NCBI RefSeq assembly: GCF_020166395.1
Contig: NZ_JAIQXU010000001.1
Coordinates: 434,001-498,000 of the forward strand
DNA from: Deinococcus betulae
GTDB taxonomy: Bacteria; Deinococcota; Deinococci; Deinococcales; Deinococcaceae
Length of the DNA stretch: 64,000 bases
Reading direction: 5' to 3'
The notes beneath the pieces were generated by a model, which was given only the letters and a program-made list of their open reading frames with translations, searched no databases and was not told the origin of the DNA. This document shows positions 1 to 8,882 of the stretch, in pieces. A program made the position numbers and the translations under genes. The first letter of the stretch is position 1, and every line of letters begins with the position of its first letter.

Positions 1-144
1 AGCCACGTGCCTTAGCGCAACCTCGGGATCAATCCTCCAACTCTCCTCTCGGAAGACCAGTAGACAGACCAATGATCTGCTCTACCTCTTTTGGTTCAGC
101 GGCAAGGAATAAAGCTGCCGGCCAGAGCCGAACCCCCTCCCCTC

Positions 145-996
145 TCACCACACGCGCACGCGCACGTAAGCCCGGTCAGCGTACCCATCCTGGCCGGGGC
201 GCTGGGGCCGCACATAGGGAAAGCGGGTCGTGAGCAGGGGGTCAGCGGCCAGCACGTCTTCCAGGTGGCGCTCGGTGGCCTGGAGGGTGCCCAGCACCGC
301 CGGATACCCGCCCGTGGCCAGGCAGACTTCACGCGGACCGGGCGGCAGCACATGCACCCGCAGGTGTTCGTCGGGCACGGGGCGGCCGTCCACCAGGCCG
401 TAGCCAAAGGGACCAGTCGTGTTAGCCAGGGCCGCGTGCGCCGTCAGCAGCGGCGCAATGATGACCTGCGCCGGGTCGTCGTGGCGCAGGGTGGCGGCGG
501 TCTTGGCGTCACCACGGGCCAGCAGGGCGTGCAGAAACACGGCGCGCGCCTGGGCCGCCGCCGCCAGGGAAGGCAGCTGATTGGGCAGGCCGTAGACGCC
601 CTGGCCGGCGGTCCCGCCGTCCCAATGGGCGCCTACGGCCCCCAGTTGCCAGACCTCTCGCCGCGCCGCACTGACAGCCGCCAGCGCAAAGGCCACCTGA
701 AGGCGCGCTTCGCCGTGCCGGGTCCGCCCCAGCGCCGTGCTCAGCGCGCGGGTCAGGCGGTCCGCCGCGTCCCGCAGGTCAGCGCTGGGGGGCAGGTCCC
801 GCAGGGCCGCCGCGCCCACGACAGCCGCAAAGCGCGCTGGGGGCAGGTCGTGCGGCCGGGCGCCGCCCGTCGTGGCGCCAAAACTCAGCCCGGCCACCAG
901 GGCGATGTGGTGGGGGGTGACCACGAGCAGGTCAGCGCTGTCTTCCAGCTGCCCACTGCGGGCACGAATGCTGGATTCCATGACCTGAAACGGCAT
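145..996 (-). CDS. Uncharacterised 283-residue protein
   Basis: I do not recognise the family. The protein has no signal peptide or clear membrane segment. The middle is alanine-rich and probably helical (about residues 45-180), and the last 100 residues hold a conserved-looking stretch ending in a basic/aromatic tail (YVRVRVW). The early pattern SADLLVVTPHHIALVAGLSFG slightly recalls the opening of PP2C-like phosphatase folds, but the metal-binding aspartates of that family are not evident, so I do not call it. The start at 996 is chosen because a -10-like TAGTAT lies 6 bases upstream with no Shine-Dalgarno sequence, as in other leaderless starts in this window. It is a single gene with no operon partner in the window. 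The overlapping plus-strand reading frame is a shadow. Confidence 0.6.
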   Translation of the reverse strand: MPFQVMESSIRARSGQLEDSADLLVVTPHHIALVAGLSFGATTGGARPHDLPPARFAAVVGAAALRDLPPSADLRDAADRLTRALSTALGRTRHGEARLQVAFALAAVSAARREVWQLGAVGAHWDGGTAGQGVYGLPNQLPSLAAAAQARAVFLHALLARGDAKTAATLRHDDPAQVIIAPLLTAHAALANTTGPFGYGLVDGRPVPDEHLRVHVLPPGPREVCLATGGYPAVLGTLQATERHLEDVLAADPLLTTRFPYVRPQRPGQDGYADRAYVRVRVW

Positions 997-1002
997 GGCG
1001 CC

Positions 1003-1008
1003 ATACTA
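1003..1008 (-). promoter_or_regulatory. -10 box of a leaderless promoter for the 145-996 gene
   Basis: On the minus strand TAGTAT is followed by six bases and then the ATG, which would place transcription initiation at or next to the start codon. No ribosome binding site is present. No good -35 was seen. Confidence 0.4.
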
Positions 1009-1283
1009 GTGGACCGCGCCCCAGGCTTCTGCCCTTACAGGCAGTGCAAGAACCCCTGAGAGTCAGAGTGGTCGTCGAAACTGCCTCAGAGTTTCTCTCA
1101 ACCGATGTGACGCGGGCGGAGCAGGCGATGAAGAGCAGCCTCCTTAGATTTAAGGGACTGCTGTGCAGAGTAAAACATAGATAGCAAGGTGTGCAGTGGC
1201 CTCTGCTCCTCAAGAAGTCACCACCTGGACAGCTCGCATTCAGTCTGGCTCTTTGGTAGACACCCTTCCGTCTTGTCAGGGCG

Positions 1284-1928
1284 TCAGGGCAGCAGGCGCT
1301 GCACCTGCCAGCGGTCAGCCTGGCGCGCATACCGGAAGCGGTCATGCAGACGGCTCGGGCGGCCCTGCCAGAACTCCCACTCCTGCACGGTGACCCGGTA
1401 GCCTCCCCAGAACGCCGGACGGGGCACCTCTGTCCCCTCGGGAAAACGGCGGTGCAGGGCAGCAAAGGTGGCGTCCAGCGCTGCCCGGTCCTGTACGGGG
1501 GCACTTTGCGGGTCGCTGGCATGGGCGGCCAGCTGGCTCTCGCGGGGGCGGGCGTGAAAGTAGGCGTCGGCCTCCTCATCCGTGACGCGGGCCACGGTGC
1601 CGTAGGCGCGCACCTGCCGTTCATGCTCCGCCCAGTGAAACAGCAGCTCGGCCTGCGGGTTGACCGCCAGGTCATGGCCTTTGTGGGACCCGAAGTTGGT
1701 GTAAAACGTCAGACCACGGTCATCGGCGCCGCGCAGCAGGACGGTGCGCACACTGGGCCGCCCACTCTGGTCAGCAGTGGCCAGGCTCAGGGCATACGGC
1801 TCTCGCAGGCCCGCGTCCAGGGCTTCTTGCAGCCAGACCTGAAACTGCGCCAGAGGCTCGGGGTGCAGGTCTGCGCGGCGCAGTTCGGCGCGGGTGTAGG
1901 ACAGGCGCAGTCCCGTCAGGTCGGTCAC
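1284..1928 (-). CDS. pdxH: Pyridoxamine 5'-phosphate oxidase
   Basis: FMN-dependent oxidase that converts pyridoxine or pyridoxamine 5'-phosphate to pyridoxal 5'-phosphate, in the cytoplasm. Family hallmarks are visible: [24 protein letters not shown] (FMN phosphate contact), [16 protein letters not shown], and the C-terminal [16 protein letters not shown] followed by the short W-x-V-x-R-L-x-P tail. The length of 215 residues is typical. I chose the GTG at 1928 because it overlaps the mutM stop codon (GTGA) and begins with the expected [17 protein letters not shown] frame extension upstream reaches 1967 but would run into mutM. It is the second gene of a mutM-pdxH operon and is probably translationally coupled. 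The window ends inside a YggS gene, also part of PLP homeostasis but 62 kb away. Confidence 0.93.
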   Translation of the reverse strand: MTDLTGLRLSYTRAELRRADLHPEPLAQFQVWLQEALDAGLREPYALSLATADQSGRPSVRTVLLRGADDRGLTFYTNFGSHKGHDLAVNPQAELLFHWAEHERQVRAYGTVARVTDEEADAYFHARPRESQLAAHASDPQSAPVQDRAALDATFAALHRRFPEGTEVPRPAFWGGYRVTVQEWEFWQGRPSRLHDRFRYARQADRWQVQRLLP

Positions 1929-2764
1929 GCGGCCCCCACGGGGCGCAGCGGCTGACACTGCGGGCAAAAGTGAGTGCCTCGCTGCCCCAGCACAATTTTC
2001 TCGATAGTCGTGCCGCAGCGGTCACACGGCTGGCCGCCGCGCCCATACGCGTGGTGCTGGTGCTGAAACGCGCCGGGTGCGCCGTCGTGCTGGCGGTAGT
2101 TCCCCACGCCGTCACCCAGGCTGCTGCCCCCAGCCTCAACGGCGCGGCCCATCACTTCGCGGACGGCGCGGTAGAGGCGCCCGGCCTCGTCAGCCGTCAG
2201 GCGCGTCTGGGCCGGGTGAATCCGGGCGGCCCACAGGCTCTCGTCGGCGTAGATGTTGCCCACACCGCTGACCGGCTTTTGCGACAGCAGCCACAGTTTG
2301 ACCGGACCGCAGGCGGCCGCCAGACGCACAAAGTCATCCTCGCGGAAGTCCGCTGAGAGGGGCTCGGGGCCCATCGCCGCCAGGGTGGGGTGACCTGCAT
2401 AGTCGCCGCGCGGCACCACCGCCACCTTGCCAAAGCGCCGGGCGTCGTCAAAGTACAGTTCGCCAGCGTCGGTCTTGAAGGTCACGCGGGTGTGCTTGCC
2501 GCTTTCCAGGCGAAAGCCGCCCGTCATCCCCAGGTGGACCAGCAGTTCGAGGTCATGGGGCTCGTCCTGCGCGGCACTTTGTTCAGCCAGGTGCAGCAGC
2601 AGATACTTGCCCCGGCGGCTGAGGCCAGTCACGCGCCGCCCCTGCGCCAGATGGGTGTCGCGGTACTTGTGGGGCGCGTCGTGGGCGACTTCCAGAATGG
2701 TGCGGCCCAGCAGCAGCGGCTCGATTTTGCGGCGGGTGGTTTCAACTTCCGGCAGTTCCGGCAT
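1925..2764 (-). CDS. mutM: Formamidopyrimidine-DNA glycosylase (Fpg)
   Basis: Bifunctional base-excision repair enzyme that removes 8-oxoguanine and formamidopyrimidines and then cleaves the abasic site. The catalytic N-terminal Pro2-Glu3 ([12 protein letters not shown]) is intact. [11 protein letters not shown] carries the conserved phosphate-contacting lysine, and the helix-two-turn-helix motif is seen in [13 protein letters not shown]. The C-terminal zinc finger has four cysteines at about 247, 250, 267 and 270, with the DNA-contacting arginine in GQRGTHF. The length of 279 residues is normal. A TATGCT box six bases before the ATG suggests a leaderless transcript. The gene leads the mutM-pdxH operon. 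Oxidative repair is consistent with the assigned genus but says nothing special by itself. Confidence 0.96.
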   Translation of the reverse strand: MPELPEVETTRRKIEPLLLGRTILEVAHDAPHKYRDTHLAQGRRVTGLSRRGKYLLLHLAEQSAAQDEPHDLELLVHLGMTGGFRLESGKHTRVTFKTDAGELYFDDARRFGKVAVVPRGDYAGHPTLAAMGPEPLSADFREDDFVRLAAACGPVKLWLLSQKPVSGVGNIYADESLWAARIHPAQTRLTADEAGRLYRAVREVMGRAVEAGGSSLGDGVGNYRQHDGAPGAFQHQHHAYGRGGQPCDRCGTTIEKIVLGQRGTHFCPQCQPLRPVGAA

Positions 2765-2770
2765 GGGGGC

Positions 2771-2776
2771 AGCATA
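2771..2776 (-). promoter_or_regulatory. -10 box of a leaderless promoter for mutM
   Basis: TATGCT on the minus strand is separated from the mutM ATG by exactly six bases, with no ribosome binding site between them. Confidence 0.5.
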
Positions 2777-2900
2777 GCCCCGAAGCGCCGGACCAGACTG
2801 CGGCGAACATGACGGGGGTTAGGGGAAACTGGGTGCCGTTCAGCTCGTTGCCCACTGGGAGGGCACCAGCCTGGCAACTTCATGTTCTGAGCACTCTGCG

Positions 2901-2936
2901 CGGATTGACTCGTTTGCGAAAACGACTCAATCGGAG
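2901..2936. repeat. Dispersed palindromic element, copy 1
   Basis: The arms GATTGACTCGTTT (2903-2915) and AAACGACTCAATC (2920-2932) pair with one mismatch. The element reads CGGATTGA...TCAATCGGAG, matching the better-preserved copy at 36825-36862 outside the loop as well. It is intergenic, between mutM and the protease gene. Confidence 0.55.
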
Positions 2937-3114
2937 GCCGCGCACAGGCGGAGCGAGGCGCCACCCTCCGCATGCGTGTCTGCCCCCACCTTCGCCTTCT
3001 CCCCCACGCCCAAAGCGCAGCGCCACCAAAACCACAAGCGGGGCTTCGGCGGCGCACAGCGGGTGAGGTAACGGGCAGCCAGCACGGCCACCCGCCACCA
3101 CTCGCTTATCCTGC

Positions 3115-5313
3115 TTACTTCTGGCGCAGTTCCAGGAAGTATTTGTTCTGAGAACTGTTGCTGACGGTGCCGGTGTAGGGGGCTTCACCGTTCGTGGGGT
3201 TCAGGTGCGTGTAGGCGCCCACCTGAAGGAAGTACGTCCCCGTGCTGGGCAGCGTGACCGACAGGATGTTGGTGACGGTATTGGGTTTGAGGGGCCGGCC
3301 CGAGGCGTCCTTGAGCGTCACGCCGGCCGCGTCACGGATGTAGACGACGCCCCACAGGTTGCCCAGCGCCTCGCCGGGGTAATACTTGTCGTGCAGCACG
3401 ATGTCCAGCTTCTGCCCAGCCGTCCCGCTGAACGAGTAGAGATCCACGTCGTACTTGTCCTTGCCGGTTGTGGCGTTGTAATCCTTATTAAAGATGTACG
3501 CCAGGTCGGTGGCCTTGCCCACCTCGACGGGCTTGGCGCTGGCCAGGGTGTCGTTGGCCTCGTAGGGGTCGGTGGGGAACGGGTTGTAGTAGCCCTTGTC
3601 CAGCTGGAAGACGGTGGGGGTGGTGCCCGCGTCGCCGCTCGTGACGGTGATCTCACCGACATAGGTGCCGCGTTCCTCGGGTTTGCCGCCGGTCACGAGC
3701 AGGTCAGGCGTCCCGATGCGCAGGGTGTACTTGCCCGGCGCAATCGCGGCAAACAGCGCCTCGCCCCGGCTGTCGGTCTGGGCGCCGTAGACCATGCCGT
3801 CTGACCCGGCGCCTTCCAGAATCACGTCGGAGGCGGTGGTGGCGGCGACGTAGGTGCCAGTGTCGCCCTTGACCTGCACCTGAATACGGACTGCGCCTCC
3901 TCTCTCGGGCATGGGCCCATTCTTCAGGCGCTCGGCCAGGCGGTCCAGGCGAATGGCGCCGTAGCCGGTTTCGCGGTCAAAGCCGCCCGCACTACTCCCC
4001 ACACTGGCGTCAGCGGTCTCTTCCATCAGGCGGCGCACCTGGTAGGGGTCCAGGTCGGGGCGTGCCCCCAGAATCAGCGCGGCGGTCCCGGCCGTGTAGG
4101 GCCCAGAAAACGACGTGCCGCTGATGAGCTGGTAGCCGCTGCCGCCCGCCGGCGTGGCGCCGCTCTTGCGGCTGCCGTCGTCATTCAGAAAGAGGGGCGC
4201 CGCCAGCAGCACGTCCACACCCGGCGCGGCCACGCTGATGTGACGGCCAAACGTCGAGAAGCTGGCCTTCTTGTTGTTGATGTCCAGCGCCGCCGAGGCG
4301 ATGACGCCGGGCAACATGGCGGGGCGCGACCATTCCTCGCGCGAGGAGTTCCCGGCGCTGGCCACGACCGTCACGTTTTTGCGCAGGGCGTAGTCCACCG
4401 CCAGCTTGATGGTGGGGTCGTAGCCGGGGCCGCCCCAGGAGTTGTTAAGCACCTGGGCGCCGTTGTCCACCTGCCACAAAATCGCCTTGGCGATGGCGGC
4501 GGTGCCCACGCTGCCCGGCGCGAAAATCATGGAAGGCTGGAACTTGGCGCCGGGGACCACCCCCACGATGCCCTTGCCGTCCTTGGCGGCCGTGATGGTA
4601 GACGCCACCGCCGTGCCGTGTTCGATGCTGGGGTCCACCTGCCCGTTGACCGATCCGTCCAGGCCGTCAATCATGTCCAGCCAGCTCTGGGCGGTGGTGT
4701 ACACCTTGCCAGCGCCCCGAGGGTCGTAGGCCTTGCCACTCCAGGTGGCTTTCAGGTCGGGGTGAGACACGTCGCTGGGGTCGTCCACGACGCCCACGGT
4801 GACGCCCGCGCCCGTAAAGCCGGCGTCCCAGGCGGCCTGAGCGGCCATGTGGTTCTGGTCCAGGGCGTACTGCGGGAGGCTGTCAAACGTCTGGTTGACG
4901 GCGGCCTGGGCGCCCAGGGCCGCCTGCTCGGGGGTCTTCTGGTCCGGCTCGCGCTCGGCGAGGTGATGGGGGGCGGCGTAGCGCACCTCGCCCTCGCGGT
5001 TCAGCAGGGCCGCGACCTCCAGGGCGTCGTCTACGGCGGGCAATTCCAGCACCACCACATCCAGCTGCGGAATGCGGTCAATGATGCGGGCGTTCAGGCG
5101 CGCGGCCAGGGCCTCGGCCGCCGGAGCCGGCAGGTTCACGACGAGTTGCTGGCGCAGGTAGCGGGCGCCGGTGCGCCCGTTGACAGCCACGGTGGCGGCG
5201 GGGGACGGCGCCGCAACGACGGGCGCAGGAACCTGCACCGGGGTGGGCTGACCACAGGCGGCCAGCAGGGCCGTGAGGGTCAGGGCGGCCAGGCCAAAAC
5301 GGGGGGTCTTCAT
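3115..5313 (-). CDS. Secreted subtilisin-like serine protease (S8), lipoprotein
   Basis: A surface-anchored S8 protease. The signal peptide ends in a lipobox (LLAAC, Cys20). A propeptide-like segment covers about residues 45-125. The catalytic triad is readable: Asp about 177 (VGVVDDPS), His about 232 (EHGTAVAS), Ser about 401 (SGTSFSGP), with the oxyanion Asn about 322 (ASAGNSS). A carboxypeptidase-regulatory-like beta domain (about 470-565) and a pre-peptidase C-terminal (PPC) domain with the DPYEANDT signature (about 585-730) follow. The ATG at 5313 is preferred because it begins the signal peptide (MKTPRF). A second ATG at 5343 overlaps the upstream stop (ATGA) but would put ten polar residues before the signal. 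It lies directly behind the Ig/FN3 lipoprotein gene, so the two are probably one operon and both face outward. Confidence 0.9.
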   Translation of the reverse strand: MKTPRFGLAALTLTALLAACGQPTPVQVPAPVVAAPSPAATVAVNGRTGARYLRQQLVVNLPAPAAEALAARLNARIIDRIPQLDVVVLELPAVDDALEVAALLNREGEVRYAAPHHLAEREPDQKTPEQAALGAQAAVNQTFDSLPQYALDQNHMAAQAAWDAGFTGAGVTVGVVDDPSDVSHPDLKATWSGKAYDPRGAGKVYTTAQSWLDMIDGLDGSVNGQVDPSIEHGTAVASTITAAKDGKGIVGVVPGAKFQPSMIFAPGSVGTAAIAKAILWQVDNGAQVLNNSWGGPGYDPTIKLAVDYALRKNVTVVASAGNSSREEWSRPAMLPGVIASAALDINNKKASFSTFGRHISVAAPGVDVLLAAPLFLNDDGSRKSGATPAGGSGYQLISGTSFSGPYTAGTAALILGARPDLDPYQVRRLMEETADASVGSSAGGFDRETGYGAIRLDRLAERLKNGPMPERGGAVRIQVQVKGDTGTYVAATTASDVILEGAGSDGMVYGAQTDSRGEALFAAIAPGKYTLRIGTPDLLVTGGKPEERGTYVGEITVTSGDAGTTPTVFQLDKGYYNPFPTDPYEANDTLASAKPVEVGKATDLAYIFNKDYNATTGKDKYDVDLYSFSGTAGQKLDIVLHDKYYPGEALGNLWGVVYIRDAAGVTLKDASGRPLKPNTVTNILSVTLPSTGTYFLQVGAYTHLNPTNGEAPYTGTVSNSSQNKYFLELRQK

Positions 5314-5342
5314 GGTGGAGCCTCGCAGGGAAAAGGAGGACA

Positions 5343-8306
5343 TCAGGGGCGCGTGATGAAGTCGTACACGTCGGTGTAGCTCTGGGTGACGCCGCCGGGC
5401 ACCACTTTGGTGGTGTCGGGGTCGCTGTACACGGCGTAGGCCACGATGGGGTTGGTGGCCGACTGCGGCTGGGCCGGGTCTTGCAGGCGGTAGGCGTAGC
5501 CCATATGCACGTACCAGCTGTAGCGGCGGTTAGCCTGCAGCGGCGCAGGCGTCAGCTTGAGGGCCACGCGGTCCAGGCTGTGGGGCAGGCTCAGCAGGTC
5601 AGTGGCGGCGTCGTAATTCACCACGTTGCCAGCGGCGGCACCCGCACTGTCGAAATACACGCGGCCACTGCTGGCGTCCGTGACAGTCGTGGAGGTAGTT
5701 TTTTGCAGCACCACCGAGGGCATGGTCAGGCGCCCGGCCCCGGTGAACACGTCGTCGGTGCGCAGGGTAAAGCGCGCGCCCGTGGCCCCGGTGGCAAAGG
5801 CGTTCGTGCGCAGGGTGTAGGTGGGCAGCAGGTCGGCGCCCAGGCTGTCTTTGGCCGGGCTGACCAGCTGCGGCCGGAAGGGCAGCAGCGTGTGGGTGCT
5901 GGGCAGAGCAGGGGCGTCGCTGGTGGCTTCAGCCGCACCCACGGCGGTGACGCGGTAGAAGTAGTCCCGGTCGGCTTCCAGGGTGCTGGTGTTGTCGCTG
6001 ACCGTGCAGCGCTTGGTGGCCGAGCTGCACTGCGCCGTGTCAGCAAAGGCCACCTGGGTGTAGGGGCCGCCCGCCGCCGCTGCGCGCAGCACCCGGAAGC
6101 CGGTGAGGCCCTCGGTGCTGGCCGGCTGGCTCCAGGACACGCTGACCCATAGGTTACTGCCCTGAGGGGCACCCTGCGGCCCGACGCCCATGATGTAGCC
6201 GATGCGCTCGCTGAGGGTATACGCCACCGCCGCCACACCGGTCGGGGCAGTCACGGCGCCGGGCGTGCCGCTGCGGCGCAGCGTGACGGGCACGAGGTAC
6301 GCCACGCGGTTGTAATTGAAGTCCAGCGCCGAGACCTGCACGTAAATGTCGCCCAGCAGCCCAGCAGCGGGCAGAGACACCAGGCCGCTGTCCTGCTGGC
6401 CCTCGCCGGGCGCCGTCACGCCAGGGTCCAGGCTGGTCAGGCCGCCGCGCAGGTCGGCCATCTGCCCGCTGGCATCCACCGTCACCAGCGAGAACATGAA
6501 GTAGCGCATCAGGCGCGCGCCGCCCGTGGTGTAGGCGCGCAGATTCACGGCGTCGTTGAACACAGCGCCGGGTGCCAGGGTTTTCCAGGCCGCGCCGTCG
6601 GGGGTCAGCAGCTTGAGCTGCGGCACGTCCGTGGGGGCGTTGGGATCAGCGGCGCTGAACTGGCCTACCTTCAGGCGGGTGTTCAGGGTGCCGCGCGCCG
6701 CCGCCCCGTTGATTTCCGAGCCGGCCATGCCCGCCTTGCTGAAGACCAAATCGTAGGTGCCTTCAGGGATAGCAGCGAATTCCACATACCCAGCGGCGGA
6801 GGTGGTCCGCTCGGCCAGCACAGTCTGGCGGTCGCCGCTGCGGTAAATCCGCACGGTGCTGCCGCCCACGCCCTCGCCCCGGTTGGACCGCACCACATCG
6901 GCCGACAGGGTGGCTGGACCAGACCCCAGGAACGGGCCGGGAGCTGCGGGGATGTCCACCGTCAGGGTGGTGGTGGTCTCGCCCCGGTTGCCGGCGGCGT
7001 CGGTCGCCACGGCCTTCAGGGTGCGGGTGCCGTTCTCGGCGGCCGTGTAGGCCTGAGTCCACTCGTAAGGAGCGGTGCTGTCGGTGCCCAGCAGGCGGGC
7101 GCCGTCGTAGAAGCTCACGGCCGTTACGCCCACGTTGTCGCTGGCCTGGGCCCGCAGGGTCACGTCGCCCGCAGCGCGCAGCGGGTTCGGGGTGGCGCTC
7201 AGGGCGCTGACGGTGGGGGCAATGGTGTCGGCGGTGTCGCCAGCCGGCACCTTGAGGTCGGCCGTCATCTCGTTGCCGGCCGCGTCCTTGACCAGCAGGG
7301 TCAGCGTCTGCTCGCCGGGGCGCACGCCGGGCACGGTGGCCGTAAAGGTGGTGCCGGTAAAGTCGCCCGCCGACAGCTGCCGCAGCAGGCGGGCGCCGCT
7401 GTAGATGCGCGCACTGACCACGCCCAAGTTGTCCTGCACCGCGCCGCACAGCGTGACCTGCTCGCCGCTGCGGCCCAGCAGCTCAAAGCTCTGGATAGTC
7501 GGGGCCACCAGGTCGCTGCCCACTCCGACATTCACGGCAAAAGGGGCGCGGGCCGTGACCGTCATCTGGCCTTCCACGGCGTCGTCCTGGCCGGCGGCCA
7601 GCAGCCCCGTGACAGTGGCCGTGACCAGCAGGTCGCCAGTGGGCTGGCTGTCGGCGCGCACCAGGACGCCGCGCTTGGGCTCGGCGGTGCCGAGGTTGGC
7701 GCCGTTTTGCACTGTATAGGCCACCTGAAAGTCGTCCTGCGGCACGCGCAGGTCGTCGCGCCCATTGGCGCTCAGGCCCAGCACGTATTCCACTTCCTGC
7801 CCAGGCACCACCATATTCAGGGGCAGGCTGGTCAGGCGGCCGCCGCCCAGCACGCTTTTCAGGAGCAGCGCCAGCGTCTGGCCCGAGGCGGTAAAGCTCT
7901 GACTGACCTTGCCAAACGCCAGCAGGTGCCGCCCAGCATTGGTGACGCCCAGGTCATAGGCGCGGCTGGTGAAGGTATAGGCCACGCCGGCCACCACCGA
8001 CAGATTCAGCTGGCTCTTGCCGGGCGTCAGGACGAAGTAGCTCTGCTGACCTTGCGGGTCGGCGGCGTTGTCACCGTTAAAGCGCACTGGCTGGCCCTGG
8101 CCGTCCAGCACGCTGACCTTGACCTCCTGCACGCCCGCGCCGCCCGGCGCATAGGGCAAGCCCTGAGCGCCCAGGGCGCGGAGCTGGGGAAGATTGAGGG
8201 TGACGCTCAGGCGGTCCTGAGGACGGGGCGGCTCGCTGCCAGGCTGGCTACAGGCGCCAAGTATCAGCGCTAGACTCAGGGCAGAAAGGGAAATTCTCCG
8301 GTGCAT
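5343..8306 (-). CDS. Large Ig/FN3-type surface lipoprotein
   Basis: A 987-residue lipoprotein (lipobox LGACS, Cys19) built of beta-sandwich modules. After a unique N-terminal region come two Ig-like modules with the DNVGV...DAAGN pattern (about 250-345 and 350-450), a carboxypeptidase-regulatory-like module (SAAGYVEFAAIPEGTYDLVF, about 470-520) and a fibronectin type III module (about 675-770, FRVLRAAAAGGPYTQV). No catalytic motif is visible, so an adhesive or scaffolding role is inferred. The ATG at 8306 has an AAGGAG ribosome site and starts the signal peptide; the open frame extends to 8519 without a better start. The stop overlaps a possible upstream ATG of the protease gene, indicating co-expression. 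The leader of about 235 bases carries hairpins (listed separately). Confidence 0.82.
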   Translation of the reverse strand: MHRRISLSALSLALILGACSQPGSEPPRPQDRLSVTLNLPQLRALGAQGLPYAPGGAGVQEVKVSVLDGQGQPVRFNGDNAADPQGQQSYFVLTPGKSQLNLSVVAGVAYTFTSRAYDLGVTNAGRHLLAFGKVSQSFTASGQTLALLLKSVLGGGRLTSLPLNMVVPGQEVEYVLGLSANGRDDLRVPQDDFQVAYTVQNGANLGTAEPKRGVLVRADSQPTGDLLVTATVTGLLAAGQDDAVEGQMTVTARAPFAVNVGVGSDLVAPTIQSFELLGRSGEQVTLCGAVQDNLGVVSARIYSGARLLRQLSAGDFTGTTFTATVPGVRPGEQTLTLLVKDAAGNEMTADLKVPAGDTADTIAPTVSALSATPNPLRAAGDVTLRAQASDNVGVTAVSFYDGARLLGTDSTAPYEWTQAYTAAENGTRTLKAVATDAAGNRGETTTTLTVDIPAAPGPFLGSGPATLSADVVRSNRGEGVGGSTVRIYRSGDRQTVLAERTTSAAGYVEFAAIPEGTYDLVFSKAGMAGSEINGAAARGTLNTRLKVGQFSAADPNAPTDVPQLKLLTPDGAAWKTLAPGAVFNDAVNLRAYTTGGARLMRYFMFSLVTVDASGQMADLRGGLTSLDPGVTAPGEGQQDSGLVSLPAAGLLGDIYVQVSALDFNYNRVAYLVPVTLRRSGTPGAVTAPTGVAAVAYTLSERIGYIMGVGPQGAPQGSNLWVSVSWSQPASTEGLTGFRVLRAAAAGGPYTQVAFADTAQCSSATKRCTVSDNTSTLEADRDYFYRVTAVGAAEATSDAPALPSTHTLLPFRPQLVSPAKDSLGADLLPTYTLRTNAFATGATGARFTLRTDDVFTGAGRLTMPSVVLQKTTSTTVTDASSGRVYFDSAGAAAGNVVNYDAATDLLSLPHSLDRVALKLTPAPLQANRRYSWYVHMGYAYRLQDPAQPQSATNPIVAYAVYSDPDTTKVVPGGVTQSYTDVYDFITRP

Positions 8307-8553
8307 ATCACTCCTTGAACGTGAGGGGCCGCGCTCAGACGGCCGACAGGAAAAAAGGCCAGGACAAACCGGACAGTGCCCGGAGGCACTGCCACTTCTC
8401 TGCGTTCGTTGTGAACGGCTCAAGACACACGTCACCCCGCCCACTGGGGCAAAAAGCCCCGGTGACGCACCGGAACGAGGCGGTGAACTGAACGCCCGGA
8501 CTCTACACACAAAGCTCATGGACGCCGGTCAAGGCTGGCAGGGGCCCTATATA
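8307..8553 (-). promoter_or_regulatory. Probable promoter and structured leader of the lipoprotein-protease operon
   Basis: On the minus strand a TATATA box (8548-8553) could start a leader of roughly 235 bases. Within it CCGGTG-CGT-CACCGG is followed by GGGGCTTTTTGCCCC, and CAGTGCC-TCCG-GGCACTG is followed 13 bases later by six T residues, before the AAGGAG ribosome site. These look like attenuator-type hairpins. I could not match the leader to a known riboswitch class. Confidence 0.35.
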
Positions 8554-8563
8554 GACAGGTCTC

Positions 8564-8578
8564 CTGAACCTAGTTCAG
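8564..8578. promoter_or_regulatory. Palindromic operator candidate
   Basis: CTGAAC-CTA-GTTCAG is a perfect 6+6 inverted repeat lying where the -35 of the proposed TATATA promoter should be. It may bind a repressor or activator of the lipoprotein operon. The remainder of the gap up to 8881 holds no supported gene. Confidence 0.3.
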
Positions 8579-8837
8579 CAACTGACACGATTCGCGCCGA
8601 CGGGGAGCAAACCGGTTACGTCCTAAGAAGCTCCTTGAATCTGACAACAGGTAGAGACTTCAGGCAGCCAGTTGCTAATACTTATTTCGTCCCTGTCAAT
8701 TGGACATAAGGGTGATTGGACCAGGTTCAGACAGTGAAGGGCCAGCCAGCGACCTCTTCTTCCTTTATCTTTTAGCTTTTATGTGTCGCGGGAACTGACT
8801 GTAGCGACTCATTGCGACGCCAAGGCACAGAGAGTAC

Positions 8838-8882
8838 AAAGACCAGCCCTCAGACGCTGGCCTCAGGTCTTTTCTTTTTCTT
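8838..8882. terminator. Hairpin terminator between 8.8 and 8.9 kb
   Basis: AAAGACC (8838-8844) pairs with GGTCTTT (8866-8872), with a second pairing inside the loop. The T-rich run TTTTCTTTTTCTT follows on the plus strand. For the minus-strand gene at 8882-9352 the downstream T-run is short, so it may act in both directions, and better on the plus strand. Confidence 0.5.

Larger units (their letters stand above)
2765..3114. other. Intergenic region with a dispersed palindrome
   Basis: No convincing gene is present in these 350 bases. It holds the mutM -10 box at one end and a degenerate copy of a palindromic repeat at about 2903-2932 (listed separately). The rest is GC-rich sequence without a hairpin followed by a T-run that I can identify. 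Confidence 0.4.

Noticed and set aside
91..1059. A 322-codon plus-strand frame at the left edge
   Set aside because: The opposing minus frame has better composition and a -10 box at its start; the plus frame is low-complexity Arg/Gln/Gly-rich.
4240..5379. A 379-codon plus-strand frame opposite the protease gene
   Set aside because: The minus strand encodes a complete S8 protease with an intact triad; the plus frame is glycine/valine/arginine-rich shadow sequence.
8690..8709. Possible radiation/desiccation response motif (GACATAA half)
   Set aside because: Only one half of the 17-base palindrome is present and the spacing is off by two bases; it is also 380 bases from the nearest start.
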